From: Bifidobacterium stellenboschense
GTDB lineage: Bacteria > Actinomycetota > Actinomycetes > Actinomycetales > Bifidobacteriaceae
Assembly (NCBI RefSeq): GCF_000741785.1
Contig: NZ_JGZP01000005.1
Coordinates: 1-64,000 of the forward strand
Direction: 5' to 3'
Length of the DNA: 64,000 bases
Numbering within the stretch: the stretch's first letter is position 1; each line of letters opens with the position of its first letter. Positions 10,524 through 18,772 of this stretch are shown in pieces. The notes under the pieces were generated by a model. The model made no database searches. It was given only the letters and a program-made list of their open reading frames with translations, and was not told where the DNA came from. Made by a program: the position numbers and the translations under genes.

Positions 10524-10817
10524 ATGGCAGGAACAATCAGGATCACCCCGGATCAGATGCGCACGAAGGCGCACGACTATGATGTGGAAGGCGACAAGGT
10601 CAACGACGTCATCACGACGATGAACCGCTACCTCAGCGATCTTCAGCAGGAATGGGAAGGCGAGTCCAGCACCGCCTACGCGGAGCGCTTCGACCAGCTG
10701 CGCCCCGGCTTCGAACAGGCCCGTGACCTCATCCACGAAATCGCCGACGCCCTGCGCAACACCGCGCAGCGGCTGGAGGACACCGATAAGGGCATCGCCC
10801 AGCAGTTCCGCGGCTGA
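10524..10817 (+). CDS. WXG100 family secreted protein (EsxA-like)
   Basis: A 97-residue helical-hairpin protein, the size and shape of the small T7SS substrates. The WEG turn (W-x-G) lies near residue 44, between two predicted amphipathic helices, and the protein has no signal peptide or membrane segment. WXG100 proteins are exported as dimers and usually serve as structural substrates or chaperone partners of the system. AAAGGAG at 10511-10517 fixes the ATG start. The gene stands alone between two strong stem-loops (10402-10440 and 10868-10905), which suggests its level is set separately from the kinase unit before it and the LXG cassette after it. Confidence 0.93.
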   Translation: MAGTIRITPDQMRTKAHDYDVEGDKVNDVITTMNRYLSDLQQEWEGESSTAYAERFDQLRPGFEQARDLIHEIADALRNTAQRLEDTDKGIAQQFRG

Positions 10818-10867
10818 ACGGTTCGATTCACCATCACCGCGGATGACCGCCGGAAGGCGGAATCCGG

Positions 10868-10905
10868 CACGTATGCGCGCGCCTACGACGGCGCGTGCAT
10901 ACGTG
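10868..10905 (+). terminator. Strong stem-loop after the WXG100 gene
   Basis: A 16-bp stem (10868-10883 with 10890-10905, one G-T pair) with a six-base loop TACGAC. No T-run follows. It separates the WXG100 gene from the LXG-type cassette. Confidence 0.6.
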
Positions 10906-10952
10906 TCCATCAGACTTGAGTGACACCGAAGTCAACGAAACGAGAACACACC

Positions 10953-11429
10953 ATGAGCAGGGAAAGCGACATCCAACGCAGGATAGATTCGCTGGCGGAA
11001 CGCCGTGCGGGACTGCGCGACTCCATCAGCCAATACACGAATCAGGTCAGCACGCTGACGTCGCAGCTCGATGCGAAGGACCAGGCGATACGCGCCGCAG
11101 AGGAATTCAAGACGAACAGCCTGCAACCGCTAGCCAAGGCCAACGAGGACTTCGACAAATCGTTGAACAGCACGGGCGGTATGCTCTCCCAAGCGCTTGG
11201 AGGCGAATCCTCGGTGGTCGAGGCGCTGCGCAAACTCAACAGCCAAGGCTCGGAGCGTATCGGCAACGCGATCTCCGCCTGTGAGCGTCTCATCGAACGC
11301 CTGCGACGCGAACGCGGCAACCTGTCGTCGCAGTTGACATCCGCCAACAACAATCTCAGCACCGCCAGATCGAACGTGCAATCCGTGCAGAACACCATCA
11401 ACGACCTTTACCGGGAAATGAGGAACTGA
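10953..11429 (+). CDS. Coiled-coil LXG-cassette partner (YwqH/DUF5082-like)
   Basis: A 158-residue, almost wholly helical protein. Heptad-like patterns run through residues about 5-60 and 100-150, and no membrane segment is seen. In Bacillus subtilis the order ywqH-ywqI-ywqJ (DUF5082, DUF5344, LXG toxin) is well known. Length, coiled-coil character and place in the cluster match the first member. Such partners bind the N-terminal helical domain of the LXG substrate to form the export signal. The ATG at 10953 was chosen because the upstream GTG (10920) has no ribosome-binding site, although the site for this ATG is also weak. The stop is three bases before the next gene. A- and C-ending Lys/Gln codons are commoner here than in flanking genes, which hints at acquisition. 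Confidence 0.7.
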   Translation: MSRESDIQRRIDSLAERRAGLRDSISQYTNQVSTLTSQLDAKDQAIRAAEEFKTNSLQPLAKANEDFDKSLNSTGGMLSQALGGESSVVEALRKLNSQGSERIGNAISACERLIERLRRERGNLSSQLTSANNNLSTARSNVQSVQNTINDLYREMRN

Positions 11430-11432
11430 CCC

Positions 11433-11840
11433 ATGCCCGACGAAATCAAAATCGACATCGAAGTCGCACAAGAGGCGAAAAGCAATTTCGAAACCGTAGC
11501 CGAAGAGGTCAGGAAGGCCACGCGGCAACTGGAACGCGCCGACGAACATATCGGAACATGGGAGGGGGAAGCCGGAACCGCGTTGAAGAAGGCGCTGACC
11601 AGTGGCATCGACAAGCTCAAGGACCATGCCACCAGCATCGCCAACTACGGCATCCTGATCAAAGACGCCTTGGACCATCTCAAGTCCGCCGACGAAGGCG
11701 AGGCGAAGAAGATCAGGAGCGGCAAGGGCACCTACGAACACAGCACCACGTATGAATACGAATACAAGAACGGTCAAGGCCACAAGTCCGATCCGAAACG
11801 GAACCGGACCAAGAAAATGACCATCGACGAGGACGAGTGA
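11433..11840 (+). CDS. WXG100-like LXG-cassette partner (YwqI/DUF5344-like)
   Basis: A 135-residue helical protein with a WEG turn at about residues 43-45 (GTWEGEAG), as in WXG100 proteins. The C-terminal tail (about 90-135) is highly charged and rich in Lys, Glu and Tyr. It sits between the coiled-coil gene and the LXG-type substrate, the position of ywqI in B. subtilis. It probably pairs with the substrate's helical N-terminal domain for targeting. The gene follows its neighbour by three bases, and its stop lies just before the substrate's start, so the three are one operon. The family link rests on size, motif and order, not on an alignment. Confidence 0.78.
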   Translation: MPDEIKIDIEVAQEAKSNFETVAEEVRKATRQLERADEHIGTWEGEAGTALKKALTSGIDKLKDHATSIANYGILIKDALDHLKSADEGEAKKIRSGKGTYEHSTTYEYEYKNGQGHKSDPKRNRTKKMTIDEDE

Positions 11841-11851
11841 TCGGAGCAGCC

Positions 11852-13198
11852 ATGTTCAAAGTCCACCTATCCGACGTCGATGCGGCAGCCACCGCGGTGA
11901 AGACCTGCGTCACCGATACCAAGAAATCATTCGACGCGGCGCACAAACACAACAAGACGATCATCGAAAGCGGCGACGGCGCATGGACGGCCGCCGCCGA
12001 TTCGGCGTTCATCTCGTTGGAAACCTCGTTGAACGCGCTCCACAGCGGACTCGACCAGTTATCCATCAATCTCAATAAGGCGCAAAGCCAACTGAAGGAC
12101 GATGTCGCCTCCAAACGCGACACGATGATGAACGCCATCGACGCATCCATCTCCGATGCGGACACGGTGATGTGCGACTCGAACTCCAATGTGGGCGCCA
12201 ACGTGTCGAATGCGTCGCAAGCCGCCGCCGCGTTGCGGCAATCCGCGACAAGCGCGAGAAACACGGCCGCCGGTCTCGACGGTTTCGGCGGCGAACGACA
12301 GACGATCATCGACGCGTTGGACGCGTTGGGCACCGCCTACGACTCGGCACGGCAGAAGCTCGACTCGCTCGACACGGGATGGAAGGCGTTCTCCGCCGCC
12401 GTATCCACGTTCGAAAGCACCTACGGTGGATTGTTCTCCCAGGAGCTCATCGACGAAGGCATGATGAACAAGGCCCGCATCGCCACCAACCAGATGCTCC
12501 TTGACGCGTACAAGCCCAGTGCGAGCGGCAGCCTTGACGGCGACATCGAATTCAACGTCAAGAAGGCGATGGCCGAAGGCAAGATCTACATCGACGAGAA
12601 CGGCAATCTCGTCGCGGACGGTTCCGCCGACGCCGAGTACCTGCTGGTGCAGATGAACGGCACCGCGGAAGGCGAAGTCAACCTGTTCGGTCTCAAGATG
12701 CATGGCAAGGCGACCGGTGAGGCCAAGGTAGGGGCGGAAGCCCATGCCTCCGCTACGCTGGACCGCAACGGTCTGAGCGCCGAGGCGTCGGTGCAGGCGG
12801 GCGCCGAGGCCAGCGGCAAAGCCGAGGGGAACATAGGCCATCTCGGCACCGCGGAGCTGGAGGGCAAGGCGTTCGCAGGAGGCAGGGCGAACGCGACCGC
12901 CACCGTCAACAAGGACGGCGTCGATGCCAACGTCGACGCGTTCGCCGGCGCGGAAGCGAAAGCCGACGGCTCGGTCTCGTTCTTCGGCCTCACATTGAGC
13001 GGCGAGGCATCAGCTTCGGCCGGAGCCGGTGCCAAGGCCGGCGTCAACATCGGCAAAGGCGAGGACGGCAAATGGCATTTCGGCGCCAAGGCGTCCGCCA
13101 CCCTGGGCGTCGGCGGAGGCTTGGGCTTCGACATATCCGTCGATCCGGACTGGTGGACGAAGTCGGCCAAGAACTTCGTCAGTACACTCGTTAACTAG
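11852..13198 (+). CDS. LXG-type T7SS substrate with Ala/Gly repeat C-terminal domain
   Basis: A 448-residue protein. Residues about 1-215 are helical, without Cys-rich or membrane segments, and fit an LXG-type targeting domain. From about 255 to 430 the sequence alternates small and polar residues in repeats headed by FGL (FGLKMHGKATGEA, FGLTLSGEASASA), with many Gly-Ala-x-Ala units. This pattern suggests stacked beta strands. The end (DPDWWTKSAKNF) is amphipathic. No nuclease, deaminase or ADP-ribosyltransferase motif is visible, so the activity is unknown; a pore-forming or surface role is possible. The ATG at 11852 has GGAG five bases upstream and was preferred to a GTG at 11837. Two genes downstream could supply immunity. 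Confidence 0.75.
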   Translation: MFKVHLSDVDAAATAVKTCVTDTKKSFDAAHKHNKTIIESGDGAWTAAADSAFISLETSLNALHSGLDQLSINLNKAQSQLKDDVASKRDTMMNAIDASISDADTVMCDSNSNVGANVSNASQAAAALRQSATSARNTAAGLDGFGGERQTIIDALDALGTAYDSARQKLDSLDTGWKAFSAAVSTFESTYGGLFSQELIDEGMMNKARIATNQMLLDAYKPSASGSLDGDIEFNVKKAMAEGKIYIDENGNLVADGSADAEYLLVQMNGTAEGEVNLFGLKMHGKATGEAKVGAEAHASATLDRNGLSAEASVQAGAEASGKAEGNIGHLGTAELEGKAFAGGRANATATVNKDGVDANVDAFAGAEAKADGSVSFFGLTLSGEASASAGAGAKAGVNIGKGEDGKWHFGAKASATLGVGGGLGFDISVDPDWWTKSAKNFVSTLVN

Positions 13199-13284
13199 AA
13201 CGATTCGACGCGCAGGACGTGACGAGCCGACACCGGCGATCACGGCACTTGGACAATACGGACAACAATACAGGAGCGAACATC

Positions 13285-13749
13285 ATGGCAACCTTTCCGA
13301 ACGAACTCATTCCCGACGTTCCCCACTTCGACTTCGACATTCCGGACGGCTGGAGCGTCTTCCACCCCGAATACCACCTGTTCGGACTGATCGACCGCCG
13401 TCAGGAGGGATTCTCGCCGAACATCGTGGTCCGCTGGGATCGGCGCGATGCGGGTTTCACCGTCAAACAGGCGCACGCCGAGCTCATGCGATACGTGGAT
13501 TCGCTCGGCGACGGCAAGGTGATCGCCGACGACCAGGGCCGCAACCATGACGGCGAGGACTGGGCGGTGGCCGAATACGTGTACACCCATCAACGTATCG
13601 GGCGTCTCGCCGGCGTCGCCGCCTCCCGCCTCGTGGATCGCGGCAGCGTCGTCGACGTGGTCACGTTCATCGCGACGGCGACCGGACCGACCACGATGGA
13701 TGATCTCAAGCGGATTCATGCGATTATCGAGAGCGTCACGGTGCGCTGA
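13285..13749 (+). CDS. Small soluble accessory or immunity protein candidate
   Basis: A 154-residue protein with no signal peptide or membrane helix. The opening (PHFDFDIPDGWSVFHPE) and alternating strands and helices resemble the small alpha/beta fold of LpqN/DcrB-like proteins, which often begin with a P-x-G-W segment. The likeness is by eye and weak. CAGGAG at 13271-13276 supports the ATG at 13285. The gene follows the LXG-type substrate by 86 bases and precedes a membrane protein by 14, so it belongs to the cassette. Immunity or chaperone functions are the usual roles for genes in this place, but nothing in the sequence proves either. Confidence 0.6.
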   Translation: MATFPNELIPDVPHFDFDIPDGWSVFHPEYHLFGLIDRRQEGFSPNIVVRWDRRDAGFTVKQAHAELMRYVDSLGDGKVIADDQGRNHDGEDWAVAEYVYTHQRIGRLAGVAASRLVDRGSVVDVVTFIATATGPTTMDDLKRIHAIIESVTVR

Positions 13750-13763
13750 ATGGGAGAGCGACG

Positions 13764-14582
13764 ATGATTACAACGATTGGCGCCGCGACGACCGCGGCGC
13801 TTGCCAAGGCGTTTGATCCGGCGATCGACGGCGAGGTGTGCGTGAACGGCAAGTGCAGGCCGATGACGGAGCAGGATCTGTGGATTCCGTTCGCGATCGT
13901 GGGCGGCGTGTTCGCCGTCATTATCCTGTTCGTCGTCCTTCTCATCATCCTGGTGCGGCGCATGGGACGTGCGAAGGCGCAGGGACGTGCCGCCGGCAAG
14001 GTGAGCGTCGGCGTCACCTACGAATGGCCGGCGAAGACGGTGAAACGCATCGCCCGCGCGGTGGGCGCACGCTACGAGCCGACCATCGGCGACCCGGGCG
14101 CGTTCAAAATGTCCAGCGGCGTGGACGCCACCGCCATCACGAACTCCGTGACTGTGAACGCGCGCACCGACGACCATCTCGCCGAATACGCGGCCAACGC
14201 GGGACTCCTGCTGCCGCCCGTGCCGCCTGTCACGACCGGCGTGAACCGGTACGTGCTGAACTGGATGGCCGTGCCACGCCCGTACGGAGGGATTCAGGCG
14301 TACACGCTGCGGTATGACAATCCGGTGCGGATCGGCATGGACTTTCATCCGACCGCGTTCATCATCGATCTCGCGTTCAACGGGTCGGATCCGGCCGCGT
14401 TCAGCCGCGACGAGACCTTGATTCGCGAAGGGTTCGCCGCCCGGGTCACGTCGGGACGGCTCGCATGTGAGGATGTGAACGGTCATCGGGTGATCGTCGT
14501 GGACGAACCCGACAGCGGCGACGTCAAGACCATGTACGAGATCGTCGGCCGCGCGCTCGGCTGGAATCCGGATGCCAAGTGA
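13764..14582 (+). CDS. Single-pass membrane protein, possible immunity protein
   Basis: A 272-residue protein of unknown family. About 38 outer residues, including a CVNGKC pair of cysteines, lead into a strong transmembrane helix (about 40-65, IPFAIVGGVFAVIILFVVLL) with a basic stop-transfer. The remaining 200 residues are cytoplasmic and alpha/beta in character. GGGAG at 13752-13756 supports the ATG. Membrane proteins after LXG substrates are commonly immunity proteins against membrane- or wall-active toxins; here that is inference from position. The following frame overlaps its last codons. Confidence 0.62.
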   Translation: MITTIGAATTAALAKAFDPAIDGEVCVNGKCRPMTEQDLWIPFAIVGGVFAVIILFVVLLIILVRRMGRAKAQGRAAGKVSVGVTYEWPAKTVKRIARAVGARYEPTIGDPGAFKMSSGVDATAITNSVTVNARTDDHLAEYAANAGLLLPPVPPVTTGVNRYVLNWMAVPRPYGGIQAYTLRYDNPVRIGMDFHPTAFIIDLAFNGSDPAAFSRDETLIREGFAARVTSGRLACEDVNGHRVIVVDEPDSGDVKTMYEIVGRALGWNPDAK

Positions 14583-15042
14583 CGATAGGCGAGGCGACTC
14601 CCGCGTAGACGCTGGACGTTGGCGTGACTTCGTTCCCATCGGAGTGATTCATTACGGAGGAACCTCATCGCCCGCCCTGTACTACGACGTGAAGAACGCG
14701 TTGTTCTACTCATGCAGGAGCCGACGGAACACCATGGTCGGTGGAACGGTGATGTCTCTGGGCACGCTGAACATCTTCGGATGCATGGTGATTCGCGGCC
14801 TGAACAACGTCATCGGCGGATTCGATCTGCTCGATCAGCGGTTGGTGCTTATTCGTTCCGCCTCATCGCACAGGCGAAGGCCAACATCGTCGATGATGAG
14901 ACACGCCCGTAATCGTCGTTACCGTCTACGACAACTGGGGACGATGAGCGAGGCGCGAGCGCCGAAATACGAGGAACTCCTGCGTGTCGCCTTGCTCATC
15001 GTCAGAGAATCGCGTCGAGCTGTCCGGCGGCGTTCCGGATAG
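14572..15042 (+). pseudogene. Possible decayed small membrane gene
   Basis: An open frame of 156 codons overlaps the end of the preceding gene. Its central part (about 14640-14860) looks coding, with a hydrophobic run (MVGGTVMSLGTLNIFG, then CMVIRGLNNVIGG). The last third is Arg/Ser-rich, loses coding character and runs antisense into the lipase gene. It may be the remnant of a second immunity gene. No clear ribosome-binding site is seen. The stretch 14583-15001 holds nothing else I can support. Confidence 0.3.
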
Positions 15043-16504
15043 CCTCGGCCTGCCGGCGGACCTCCGCCGCATATTGCTTCTCTCGTTCCCGCGCCTTGGA
15101 GAAGATGCTCTTGATGTCCTCGGCCTTGGTGCCTTTGATGTCCATCTGTTTACGCCAATACTGCTGCATGTCGTTGCGATAGTTGCCGATGGTCAGGTGC
15201 CCCGTCCAGTTCTCGAATCGGTAGCCGACGTCCCATTTGGTTACGTCCCACCATTTCTCGCCGTCGATATCGTCGATGATGCCGAGCAACTTCCGCTCCG
15301 TCTCTTCGGAGAAGTCACGCACGTCCTGCGAGCCGGCATAGAAGTCCACGCTGACGTTCTTCTTTCCCGAAGCGATATACGTGTTGGCCGCAATCTGCAA
15401 TGCCTTCATCGCGGATCCCGCCGTCCGGCTGCCGGTCGGACCGAACACCCGGCCGATGGCCGCCATGAATTCATCCAGACGGTCGTAGGTGGAGAGGGCC
15501 GCGACTAACAGCACGGTACCTCCCGGATACCGCCGTTCGGCTTCGGCTATCGCATCCGTGAAACTCATGCCTTTGGACAGCATCAACGATGCGAGCACGC
15601 CGATGTACCCGGACAGCCGCACCATGTTCTCATCGGAGACGGTGTTCAGCACATGGTCGGTGAACCGTCCGATCTCCTTGCCGATGACGCCCTGCTCCGT
15701 CTCGCTGATCTTCATATCCTTATCGAAGAACGCCGCGAGGGAATGGAGCTTCCCGAAATCCATGCCGATGCGATTCCCTTTGACATAGTGGATGTCTCCG
15801 GCTATCGATTGCATCAGCGGACTGACGAAATCATTATCGAGATTGTAGGCGTGGATACGGTTCCTGTACCGTTCGATCTCCTTCTTGTAGAAGTCGAGGA
15901 AATTCCGGCCGAATCCCTGACCATCGAAGGAGTAACATTCGTCGACCACGCCGGTGGCCACCGTGGAGTACATGGCCTTGTTGCCGCCTTTGGAGTGGCC
16001 CGCCACCACGAGCTTGCCCGGATACTTCTCATGTATCCTGCGCACGTAGTCGGCGGCTTCACGCTGCCCGTCCGTATCCATCTCGTGAGTGCCCGCGAGA
16101 TTGTCCTCCCACTCGCCTTCGCCGGTGCCTTTGAAAATCACATACGTGGCACCCGTCGTCGGGTCACGGAACGTCAACGCCATGGAACCGGTCGTGCCGT
16201 TGCCCATCGCGTCCACCAGTATCAGCCGTTTCAGATCCGGATCGGTGCGGGCGTTGCTGACCGAACGCGCCCATTCGGATCCTGTGGTCCTGCCGGCATC
16301 GGAGTCGTCGCCTTTGCGTTTGAGACTCGAATCGTATCCGATGAGGATCTTCGACAACGGTTTGCCGATGCTGTTGTTGATGTTCTTCGACGACCATGGT
16401 GAGTCAAGACCGAGATCCTTGTCGTTGATGAACGAGTTGCCGGGATCGAGATAGGTCAGATGCGTCAGTACGGCGAGGTCACGCGCGTCCACGGCCATGA
16501 TCAT
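15002..16504 (-). CDS. Reverse-architecture lipase, TslA-like T7SS effector candidate
   Basis: A 500-residue protein with an N-terminal alpha/beta-hydrolase domain (about 1-270). The nucleophile elbow GHSKGGN (about 168-174) matches the G-x-S-x-G rule and the Mbeg1/DUF2974-like lipases. A following LDNDFVSP segment is a likely acid-residue region. The last 200 residues are mainly helical and end in a charged coil (SKAREREKQYAAEVRRQ). No signal peptide is present. In S. aureus TslA, an N-terminal phospholipase A domain precedes a C-terminal helical T7 signal, with TlaA helical partners and lipoprotein immunity TilA. The same set of genes surrounds this one. Its ATG overlaps the lipoprotein stop (ATGA), with AAGGACGG upstream. 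Substrate and toxicity are inference. Confidence 0.82.
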   Translation of the reverse strand: MIMAVDARDLAVLTHLTYLDPGNSFINDKDLGLDSPWSSKNINNSIGKPLSKILIGYDSSLKRKGDDSDAGRTTGSEWARSVSNARTDPDLKRLILVDAMGNGTTGSMALTFRDPTTGATYVIFKGTGEGEWEDNLAGTHEMDTDGQREAADYVRRIHEKYPGKLVVAGHSKGGNKAMYSTVATGVVDECYSFDGQGFGRNFLDFYKKEIERYRNRIHAYNLDNDFVSPLMQSIAGDIHYVKGNRIGMDFGKLHSLAAFFDKDMKISETEQGVIGKEIGRFTDHVLNTVSDENMVRLSGYIGVLASLMLSKGMSFTDAIAEAERRYPGGTVLLVAALSTYDRLDEFMAAIGRVFGPTGSRTAGSAMKALQIAANTYIASGKKNVSVDFYAGSQDVRDFSEETERKLLGIIDDIDGEKWWDVTKWDVGYRFENWTGHLTIGNYRNDMQQYWRKQMDIKGTKAEDIKSIFSKAREREKQYAAEVRRQAEAIRNAAGQLDAIL

Positions 16505-17511
16505 TCACCGTCCTTGATGATCTCGGGGGCGGAGGCGTCCGCGCTGGCGGTGAATCCTCCCGTATACCAGGAGTCCCATGCGGGCGTCTCCGTCGAATGG
16601 CGCATGGCGTCCCGTGCGGTCTCAACGGTGAATGCGTCGCCGTCGATGCGTGTGATCTGCGCGATCTCGTAGTGGACGTCCAGCCCGTCTTTCCGCATGG
16701 CGGTGATGAACGCCGATGCGAATGTGGCGAACCGCTCACGGTCCGTGACGGTTTCCGGGGAGATGTAGATCTCCGTGCCGCCAACGAAATACGAGGCGAG
16801 ATCGTCGACTGCGGCGGACGGCGACAATCGCCATTGGGTCTCGTTCTTCGGACCGGTGGGGTCGCTGATCCGGTAGACGCAGTCGAGATCGGGATGCGCC
16901 GCGAGGAACCGGTCGATCCGTTCCGTAAGATGACCGTTGTAGTCGTCCCGGCGCAGCGCCGTGAAATACGTGTCCGCGACATACGGACCGGAATCGTTCC
17001 CGCCGGTACCATTGCCTTCCACATAATCCACTTCGAACACGTCGCCTTGCAACGGCCCCGATGCGGGCGTCACGTTGATCCACCATGTCGGGTCAAGCAG
17101 TTCCGGACGGTGAAATCCTTCTGATGCATGGAATTCCACGCCATACCGTTCCGACATCCGGTCAAGCAGCGTCTCCGCCAGCGTGACCAGACGGAACAGT
17201 TGCGAGTCGGGCCAACCGTCCTTCATGCCGGCGACGTTCGCGTCCCGCTCCTGTCGATCGTTCAGCAGCGCCTTCGCTATCGAGATCTGCCTCGCTGTGG
17301 GTGTGACATCCATGTCGTATCCTTTCTTCGCGTATGGCGGCCAGTTCGAGAACGTCCCGCTACCGCCGGCGCCCGCCCCGTTCGCATCCGCATCGGCGTG
17401 ATGCGTGAGCCATGCGGGAGGAGCGCATCCGGTGAGTCCCGCGGCGATGGCGACGAGCGTCGCCAATGCCGCGGCGCATGCCGCCAGCCGTCGTCTACCC
17501 GCCCAACTCAT
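16501..17511 (-). CDS. Lipoprotein, TilA-like immunity candidate
   Basis: A 336-residue lipoprotein. A basic N-terminal (MSWAGRRR) and hydrophobic stretch end in a lipobox (IAAGLTGC), giving a lipidated Cys near residue 29. The mature part has no recognised enzyme motif; it is rich in Asp, Thr and Trp and looks like a folded extracellular domain. It is translationally coupled to the lipase gene that follows (four-base ATGA overlap) and overlaps the preceding small gene by 17 bases. In the S. aureus TslA system the immunity factor TilA is also a lipoprotein, so protection of the envelope from the lipase is the natural proposal. GGGGAAG upstream of 17511 decides this start over longer frames. 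Confidence 0.8.
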   Translation of the reverse strand: MSWAGRRRLAACAAALATLVAIAAGLTGCAPPAWLTHHADADANGAGAGGSGTFSNWPPYAKKGYDMDVTPTARQISIAKALLNDRQERDANVAGMKDGWPDSQLFRLVTLAETLLDRMSERYGVEFHASEGFHRPELLDPTWWINVTPASGPLQGDVFEVDYVEGNGTGGNDSGPYVADTYFTALRRDDYNGHLTERIDRFLAAHPDLDCVYRISDPTGPKNETQWRLSPSAAVDDLASYFVGGTEIYISPETVTDRERFATFASAFITAMRKDGLDVHYEIAQITRIDGDAFTVETARDAMRHSTETPAWDSWYTGGFTASADASAPEIIKDGE

Positions 17512-17782
17512 TGATCTTCCCCGCCTCCTCGGCATCCGACTGTTGGAACCGTTGCGACGATTCCGCAGCGAGACGCATCGAACGGTCCAGCAGGTCGGCG
17601 AGCGCGGCGGCATAGGATTCCAATGCCGCCGCCGCTTCCTCCAGCGCTGTTCTTCCCGTGCCCTCGCTGTGCGAGAATCCCAGGTCGATATGCCGGTAGC
17701 CTTCGGCCAGGGCTTTCAGCACCGCGACCTCGGACAGCCAATCGTCGAGGTTCTGTGGTTTGACGATGATCTCCTCCGCCAT
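17495..17782 (-). CDS. Small helical WXG100-like partner protein (TlaA-like)
   Basis: A 95-residue protein predicted as two helices with no signal or membrane segment. It lacks a clean W-x-G, having FSHSEGTGR between helices, but has the length of the WXG100/DUF3130 class. A GGGAAGGGAG site precedes the ATG at 17782. Its stop lies within the start of the lipoprotein gene. Two such helical proteins are needed for TslA export in S. aureus, where at least one binds the effector's C-terminal helical domain; this gene and the one at 17841-18128 fit that pair. Confidence 0.75.
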   Translation of the reverse strand: MAEEIIVKPQNLDDWLSEVAVLKALAEGYRHIDLGFSHSEGTGRTALEEAAAALESYAAALADLLDRSMRLAAESSQRFQQSDAEEAGKINELGG

Positions 17783-17840
17783 GGAGTCTCCCTTCCCGCT
17801 TGTATCGTGACCGTCGTGGCAGGCATGCCGCCGGCCGTCG

Positions 17841-18128
17841 TCACTCCCCGTATACGAATTGGTCGATGCCGTCGATGTCTTCGAGGAACGCGTGCGTGCC
17901 GCGATCCAACGGCTGGATCGCATCGATCATGGCGTTCATCGCCTTGCCGACCTGCGCTTTATGCGATTGGAACGAGTCCCGTATCTTCGGGGTGTCGAAG
18001 ATCTCGGTCCCGGAGACGTCCATGAGTTTCTGGTATCTGTCGGCGATTCCGTTGAGCGTGCTCGCCGCGTTCAACAGTTTCTCGGCGGCCTGTGCGAATT
18101 CGGCGTCCGCGATGATCGTCTTCGTCAT
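17841..18128 (-). CDS. Small helical partner protein (TlaA/DUF3130-like)
   Basis: A 95-residue, mainly helical protein (MTKTIIADAEFAQAAEKLL, then a hinge near EIFDTPKIRDSF). The size and two-helix pattern match small T7SS partners; there is no signal peptide. AGGAGAGG precedes its ATG. It starts three bases after the upstream coiled-coil gene and precedes the second small helical gene by 58 bases. It probably forms part of the composite export signal for the lipase. The family assignment is by length, shape and context. Confidence 0.78.
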   Translation of the reverse strand: MTKTIIADAEFAQAAEKLLNAASTLNGIADRYQKLMDVSGTEIFDTPKIRDSFQSHKAQVGKAMNAMIDAIQPLDRGTHAFLEDIDGIDQFVYGE

Positions 18129-18131
18129 GGT

Positions 18132-18575
18132 TCATCCTCTCCTGGCCGCCGCCGCTTCGCGTTCGCGTTCCTCGCGTTCGCGTTCCACGCGGCGTCGTTC
18201 CAGTTCACGTTCTTCGGCGATTTGTTCCTCCAGTCGTGCGATGCGCTTGCGCAATTCCATGATTTCGTCCTCGCGCTGGAAGATGTCGCGAATCAGCTGC
18301 TGGTTGATCTTCGTGTAGTTCTCATCGAGATGCGGTCTCAGGTTTGCGTCCATGCCGGAACGGAAGCCATCGAACAGCGCCTTCGCGGATTTGACGTGGG
18401 GAATCGATTCGAAGCGCGCCGCGGATGCCGACATCCGTTCGATGATCTGATGGCGTTCCTGCTGTTCGCGTTGCATCTGGTAGCGGATGTCGTCCAGTTT
18501 GTCGATGTCGCGACGGAGCCTGTGGATGCGTTCGGTGAGCTTATCGATTTGCCGATAGTACGGTGATAGATCCAT
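18132..18575 (-). CDS. Coiled-coil protein heading the lipase operon
   Basis: A 147-residue protein, helical throughout. It begins MDLSPYYRQIDKLTERIHRL and ends in about 35 residues of nearly continuous Glu/Arg that would form a single charged coil. It resembles the DUF5082-like partner of the LXG cassette at 10953-11429 in size and character. It is the first gene of a five-gene minus-strand operon (18575 to 15002) and is divergent from the EssC gene, with a 197-base shared upstream region. It likely chaperones or escorts the lipase effector. The ribosome-binding stretch GAGAGCGAAGGGG supports the ATG. Confidence 0.75.
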   Translation of the reverse strand: MDLSPYYRQIDKLTERIHRLRRDIDKLDDIRYQMQREQQERHQIIERMSASAARFESIPHVKSAKALFDGFRSGMDANLRPHLDENYTKINQQLIRDIFQREDEIMELRKRIARLEEQIAEERELERRRVEREREEREREAAAARRG

Positions 18576-18772
18576 GATGCCCCTTCGCTCTCCCGGTACG
18601 CGGCATCGGCACTGACCACCGCGATTCCGTTCTCAGTGTAGACCACGGCGTGGGCAACATCGCCGTGCTTCGCTTGTTGCACCGAGGATGCGTCGTCATG
18701 TTGTAGATTGGTGGAAGGCGAGGTGGAACGGTCCAAGGCGGGGCCGGCCGAGCCGGCAGGGGGTATTCGCGC

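Noticed and set aside
15002-16504. A housekeeping lipase or esterase
   Set aside because: It has no signal peptide, has a long helical C-terminal part, and sits in an operon with helical partners and a coupled lipoprotein, which favours a T7SS effector.
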